Origin: DASRDU01 sp035652435
Lineage (GTDB): Bacteria > Acidobacteriota > Blastocatellia > RBC074
Assembly (NCBI GenBank): GCA_035652435.1
Contig: DASRDU010000083.1
Coordinates: 34,210 to 98,209, forward strand
DNA: 64,000 nucleotides
Direction: 5' to 3'
The notes beneath the pieces are model-generated. The model saw only the letters and a program-made list of their open reading frames with translations, was not told where the DNA came from and did no database searches. Below, in pieces: positions 61,540-64,000 of the stretch; positions within the stretch are counted from its first letter, which is position 1, and every line of letters begins with the position of its first letter. Both the position numbers and the translations under genes were made by a program.

Positions 61540-61597
61540 CAATCTCGTACTACTCCATCTGTATTACTCGCCCGCCATGTTACTGGTTCGGCGTGAC

Positions 61598-61613
61598 GCG
61601 CGTCCAGACGCGC
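61598..61613. repeat. Short inverted repeat GCGCGTC-CA-GACGCGC
   Basis: The seven-base arms are exact inverses. It sits about 30 bases after the NUDIX gene stop on the minus strand. No T-run is present. It may be a weak 3'-end hairpin or chance in G+C-rich DNA. Confidence 0.3.
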
Positions 61614-61643
61614 CAGATCGAGCAGCACAAGTGTTGTCCCTGC

Positions 61644-62141
61644 TCAGGCCCTGTCATCCTCGCTTTCAAACGCCTCGATTAAAGCCCTCGCCTTTGTAAA
61701 CACCTCACGCTCGCCCTTATAAGTCAGCATCTCCGCGGCCTGATCGAGCCCCACCCAGCGGGCCTCATTCACTTCCCAGTCATGCTCGCTCACATCACCG
61801 GCCTTGTAGCGGAGCAGGAAAAACCAGACGAACTTGTGATAGCGGACGCGCCGACCTGCGCGGTCGGCGACGTACCAGTATTCGATCTTATCAATCAGCC
61901 CGAGCAGCTCCGTTTCAATCCCCGCCTCCTCGCGCACTTCGCGAATGGCCGCGAGTTCAGGCGTCTCTCCCCTGTCAACGAGACCTTTGGGGAGTTGCCA
62001 GCGCCCTTCAGGGCCGACTGAAATAATGACGACTTCCGGCCCGGAATCTCGACGGCGGAATGCGACCCCGCCGGCGGAGACCTGATCGAGCGTCGGGATC
62101 TTCGCCCGCTCCGATGATTTGTCGGCCTGCCGCTTATCCAC
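61644..62141 (-). CDS. NUDIX hydrolase
   Basis: A 165-residue hydrolase of a nucleoside diphosphate linked to another moiety. The start is GTG 62141. The NUDIX box is complete: GLVDRGETPELAAIREVREE plus AGI, with the three catalytic glutamates. GRWQLPKGLVDRGE is typical of ADP-ribose or mutT-like members acting on bis-phosphates, and the YVADRAGRRVRYHKFVWFFL strand resembles Ap4A-type hydrolases. Substrate is uncertain. Confidence 0.92.
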   Translation of the reverse strand: MDKRQADKSSERAKIPTLDQVSAGGVAFRRRDSGPEVVIISVGPEGRWQLPKGLVDRGETPELAAIREVREEAGIETELLGLIDKIEYWYVADRAGRRVRYHKFVWFFLLRYKAGDVSEHDWEVNEARWVGLDQAAEMLTYKGEREVFTKARALIEAFESEDDRA

Positions 62142-62293
62142 GGTTTCAGCACTCCCTGGTGTCCGGGGGAAAACTGATTGTCTGCGGGGAAGGTCTGGCC
62201 GTAACCAGAGATGAGATTCTGGCCGCTGCTGGCTGAGTGTTCAAGTCAGCTTCGACAAGGACTCGGAAATGCCCTTCAGAGACGAGGGAGCAT

Positions 62294-63412
62294 TTACTGC
62301 TTTTGACTTCGCTTGCCCGCTGACTTTGTTCGTCCACCCTTCTGAGAACTGATGCCTGTGAACTTCGCGATTCGTCCCGCTTCGCCGGCGGCCCAGCCAT
62401 CGCTCCCACGCCGCGCAAAACTGAGGGCGTGCCAGCCGGCTGAATCAATGCTCACCCAGCTCGCGCCGTCATCGAGCGAGTAATCCGACCCGGCAGGCCC
62501 GACGGCAACGAGCGTTGAGCGGCCCGCGCCCGGAACCCAGGCGACTGCGGATCTGAATCCCGAAAGCCCCTGGTTTCTGACCAGAGTCCACGTGCGCCCG
62601 CCGTCAGTCGTTCTGGCGATGTTGTCCGTGGCTTCCTTCTCTTTTTTGTAATCGCCGCCGACGGCGATGCCATTCATTGCGTCTTTGAATGCGAGCGAGA
62701 AAATGCCCGACGAGGCATTGCTGCTGAGGATCGGAGTGTCGGCGACATCCCAGGTTTGCCCGCCGTCAGCTGATCTGAAGACACGCGCCGAAGCCGCGCC
62801 GCCCGTGCCGAACCAGACGTTATTTTTCCCCTGAACGGTGAGGCAGGTTCCGCTCGCGGCAAAAGCGCCTTCATTTGGCAGCGCGGGCGGAATGTTTTCC
62901 GGCGGAATCTCTTTCCATGTGGCGCCTCCGTCCGTCGTTCTGATGACGACAAAGCGCCCGTCAACCGGGTCGCTGATCGCGATGCCGTTATTCACATCCC
63001 GGAAGGCAATCGCATCAAAGAAGGCTTTCGGGTTGCGACTGGTGAATTGCAGCGCCCAGTTTTTGCCGCCGTCGGTGGTCTTATAAATCCGCGAATTCTC
63101 GCCCTCGCCGATGCTCAGCAGGTAAGCCGTGTTCGCGTCGAACGCCTCGACATCCCTGAAATCAAGCTTCTCAGCCCCGGGCACGGTCGCGGCTTTCCAG
63201 GTCATGCCGCCGTCAATCGTGCGCGCATAAGTGCCGTTGCTGCCGCTGGCCCAGGCGATATTACGATTGACCGCGCTGACGCCGCGGAAGCGCGCAGTAG
63301 TCCCGCTGAGTTGTGTGATCCACTGTGCGGTAACAATCCTGCTGAAGAGGGTAAGGCTAAGGAACAGGAATAAGCCTCCGATCAATGTCCGTGTGTACCG
63401 GCTGGCGTCCAT
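62294..63412 (-). CDS. Secreted YCF48-type / BNR-repeat beta-propeller protein
   Basis: A 372-residue exported protein. Residues 1-29 form a signal peptide ending VTA. The rest is a beta-propeller with six Asp-box-like repeats (for example TIDGGMTWKAA, TTDGGKNWALQ, TTDGGATWKEI, SADGGQTWDVA, TTDGGRTWTLV, DDGASWVSI), as in YCF48/Photosystem II stability factor-like and sialidase-type proteins. Catalytic residues of sialidases are not evident. The C-terminus is a Lys-rich tail. It lies ten bases after the TonB-type gene. Confidence 0.85.
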   Translation of the reverse strand: MDASRYTRTLIGGLFLFLSLTLFSRIVTAQWITQLSGTTARFRGVSAVNRNIAWASGSNGTYARTIDGGMTWKAATVPGAEKLDFRDVEAFDANTAYLLSIGEGENSRIYKTTDGGKNWALQFTSRNPKAFFDAIAFRDVNNGIAISDPVDGRFVVIRTTDGGATWKEIPPENIPPALPNEGAFAASGTCLTVQGKNNVWFGTGGAASARVFRSADGGQTWDVADTPILSSNASSGIFSLAFKDAMNGIAVGGDYKKEKEATDNIARTTDGGRTWTLVRNQGLSGFRSAVAWVPGAGRSTLVAVGPAGSDYSLDDGASWVSIDSAGWHALSFARRGSDGWAAGEAGRIAKFTGISSQKGGRTKSAGKRSQKQ

Positions 63413-63422
63413 TGTCTGACTC

Positions 63423-64000
63423 TTATTGAAGTGTGAAATTGAATACCAATACTCCGCTCACTTTGACAGGTTTTGAATCAACAAGTGTGGGCGCGAATTC
63501 CCATTGCCTGGCAGCCTTCACCGCAGCTTCGCGCAGCATGAACGGGCCATCAACGGCTTCGGCACTGACGACCTTACCCGCTTCTGAAATCTCAATGTGT
63601 ACCCTTACCGTTCCCGAAACGACTTCCTTCTTCGCCTTTTTAGGATATGGTGGCTGCACGCGTTTTGTCGCCTTGCCAAGAAGGACGGCAAGAGGCGTGC
63701 CGTTAAGCGAGCCGGCGGCGGGCTTCTTTTCCAAATCCTCTTTAGCGCCGAGCAGCTTGAAAGATTCAAGGAAAAGCTTTGGCTCGCGGAGTTCCGGCTC
63801 TCTTTTCAGCGGGCTGGTTGAAATTTCGTAGATTCGTTGTCCGACAAGGTAGCGGCGCAACCTAAGGTGTACCCCATTTTCAAGACCAGAATGCAGTTTT
63901 TTTAGATGGATCGTGTCGCCCACTAAATTATCCAGTTCGTTCTTTGAAAACTGCTTCAGGTGTCCGGTAGCCGAGTGACTGGTGCAAGCGCTCACGGTTG
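63423..64000 (-). CDS. TonB-family C-terminal domain protein (5' partial)
   Basis: The reading frame is open to the window edge, so the N-terminus is probably missing. The visible 190 residues end in the TonB C-terminal fold: PPYPKKAKKEVVSGTVRVHI, then SEAGKVVSAEAVDGP and AAVKAARQWEFAPTL. Full TonB proteins carry an N-terminal membrane anchor, not visible here. The upstream 100 residues are mixed charged and not family-like. It may transmit energy to outer-membrane receptors or be a TonB-domain protein with another role. Confidence 0.8.
   Translation of the reverse strand, partial: TVSACTSHSATGHLKQFSKNELDNLVGDTIHLKKLHSGLENGVHLRLRRYLVGQRIYEISTSPLKREPELREPKLFLESFKLLGAKEDLEKKPAAGSLNGTPLAVLLGKATKRVQPPYPKKAKKEVVSGTVRVHIEISEAGKVVSAEAVDGPFMLREAAVKAARQWEFAPTLVDSKPVKVSGVLVFNFTLQ

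Overview
The window is high-GC chromosomal DNA from a Gram-negative (diderm) bacterium. The outer-membrane export protein, the MsbA-type lipid exporter, the TonB-type protein and several Tat-type signal peptides support this. The gene style (yicC-gmk-rpoZ-coaBC block, sulfatase/fucosidase genes, many GT4/GT2 glycosyltransferases, a Rsm22-type protein, YCF48-repeat protein) suggests an Acidobacteriota-like organism, perhaps class Blastocatellia. That placement is inference, since no rRNA or tRNA was found.

Layout. (1) Positions 1-8111, + strand: two polytopic membrane proteins, then a tightly spaced set of exported carbohydrate-processing enzymes (GH29 alpha-L-fucosidase, amidohydrolase, sulfatase, alginate-lyase-family protein). 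(2) 8147-11668, + strand: a possible 40-residue small ORF, a DUF7309/DUF6930-like protein, an orphan oligopeptide-type binding lipoprotein and a YkgJ-like cysteine-cluster protein. (3) 11703-44317, - strand: a roughly 33 kb surface-polysaccharide locus. In transcription order it holds wza and wzc (outer-membrane export and tyrosine autokinase), then after a 650-base gap rmlD, wzm/wzt (ABC export), methyltransferases, acyltransferases, two tandem cytosolic beta-propeller proteins, a DegT aminotransferase, three GT2 enzymes, a Wzy-like polymerase, three GT4 enzymes, an asparagine-synthase-like amidotransferase, a bi-domain oxidoreductase, a heparinase II/III-like protein, a WbuB-like GT4 and a WecA-type initiating transferase. 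(4) 44983-47698, + strand: a TPR/jelly-roll protein and an O-antigen-ligase-like protein, diverging from wza. (5) 47685-53497, - strand: msbA-like, yicC, gmk, rpoZ, coaBC and a family-4 uracil-DNA glycosylase. (6) 53787-64000: a mixed housekeeping block with a Tat-exported oxidoreductase, an Rsm22-type protein, a large membrane protein, an amidase, endonuclease V, a DUF429 protein, a NUDIX hydrolase, a YCF48-repeat protein and a partial TonB-domain protein.

How the genes fit together. WecA would load the first sugar on undecaprenyl phosphate. RmlD implies dTDP-L-rhamnose. DegT plus an acyltransferase imply an acylated amino sugar. AsnB plus the bi-domain oxidoreductase suggest amidated or uronic sugars. 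The repeat unit would be methylated by up to four SAM methyltransferases and exported through Wzm/Wzt and Wza/Wzc. The locus carries both ABC-export genes and Wzy/Wzc/ligase-type genes but no recognisable Wzx flippase, which is its main oddity. The best candidates for undescribed biology are the paired cytosolic propeller proteins, the stem-loop-rich wza-wzc junction, degenerate repeats running into the C-termini of genes, and a family-4 UDG that appears to lack one iron-sulfur cysteine.
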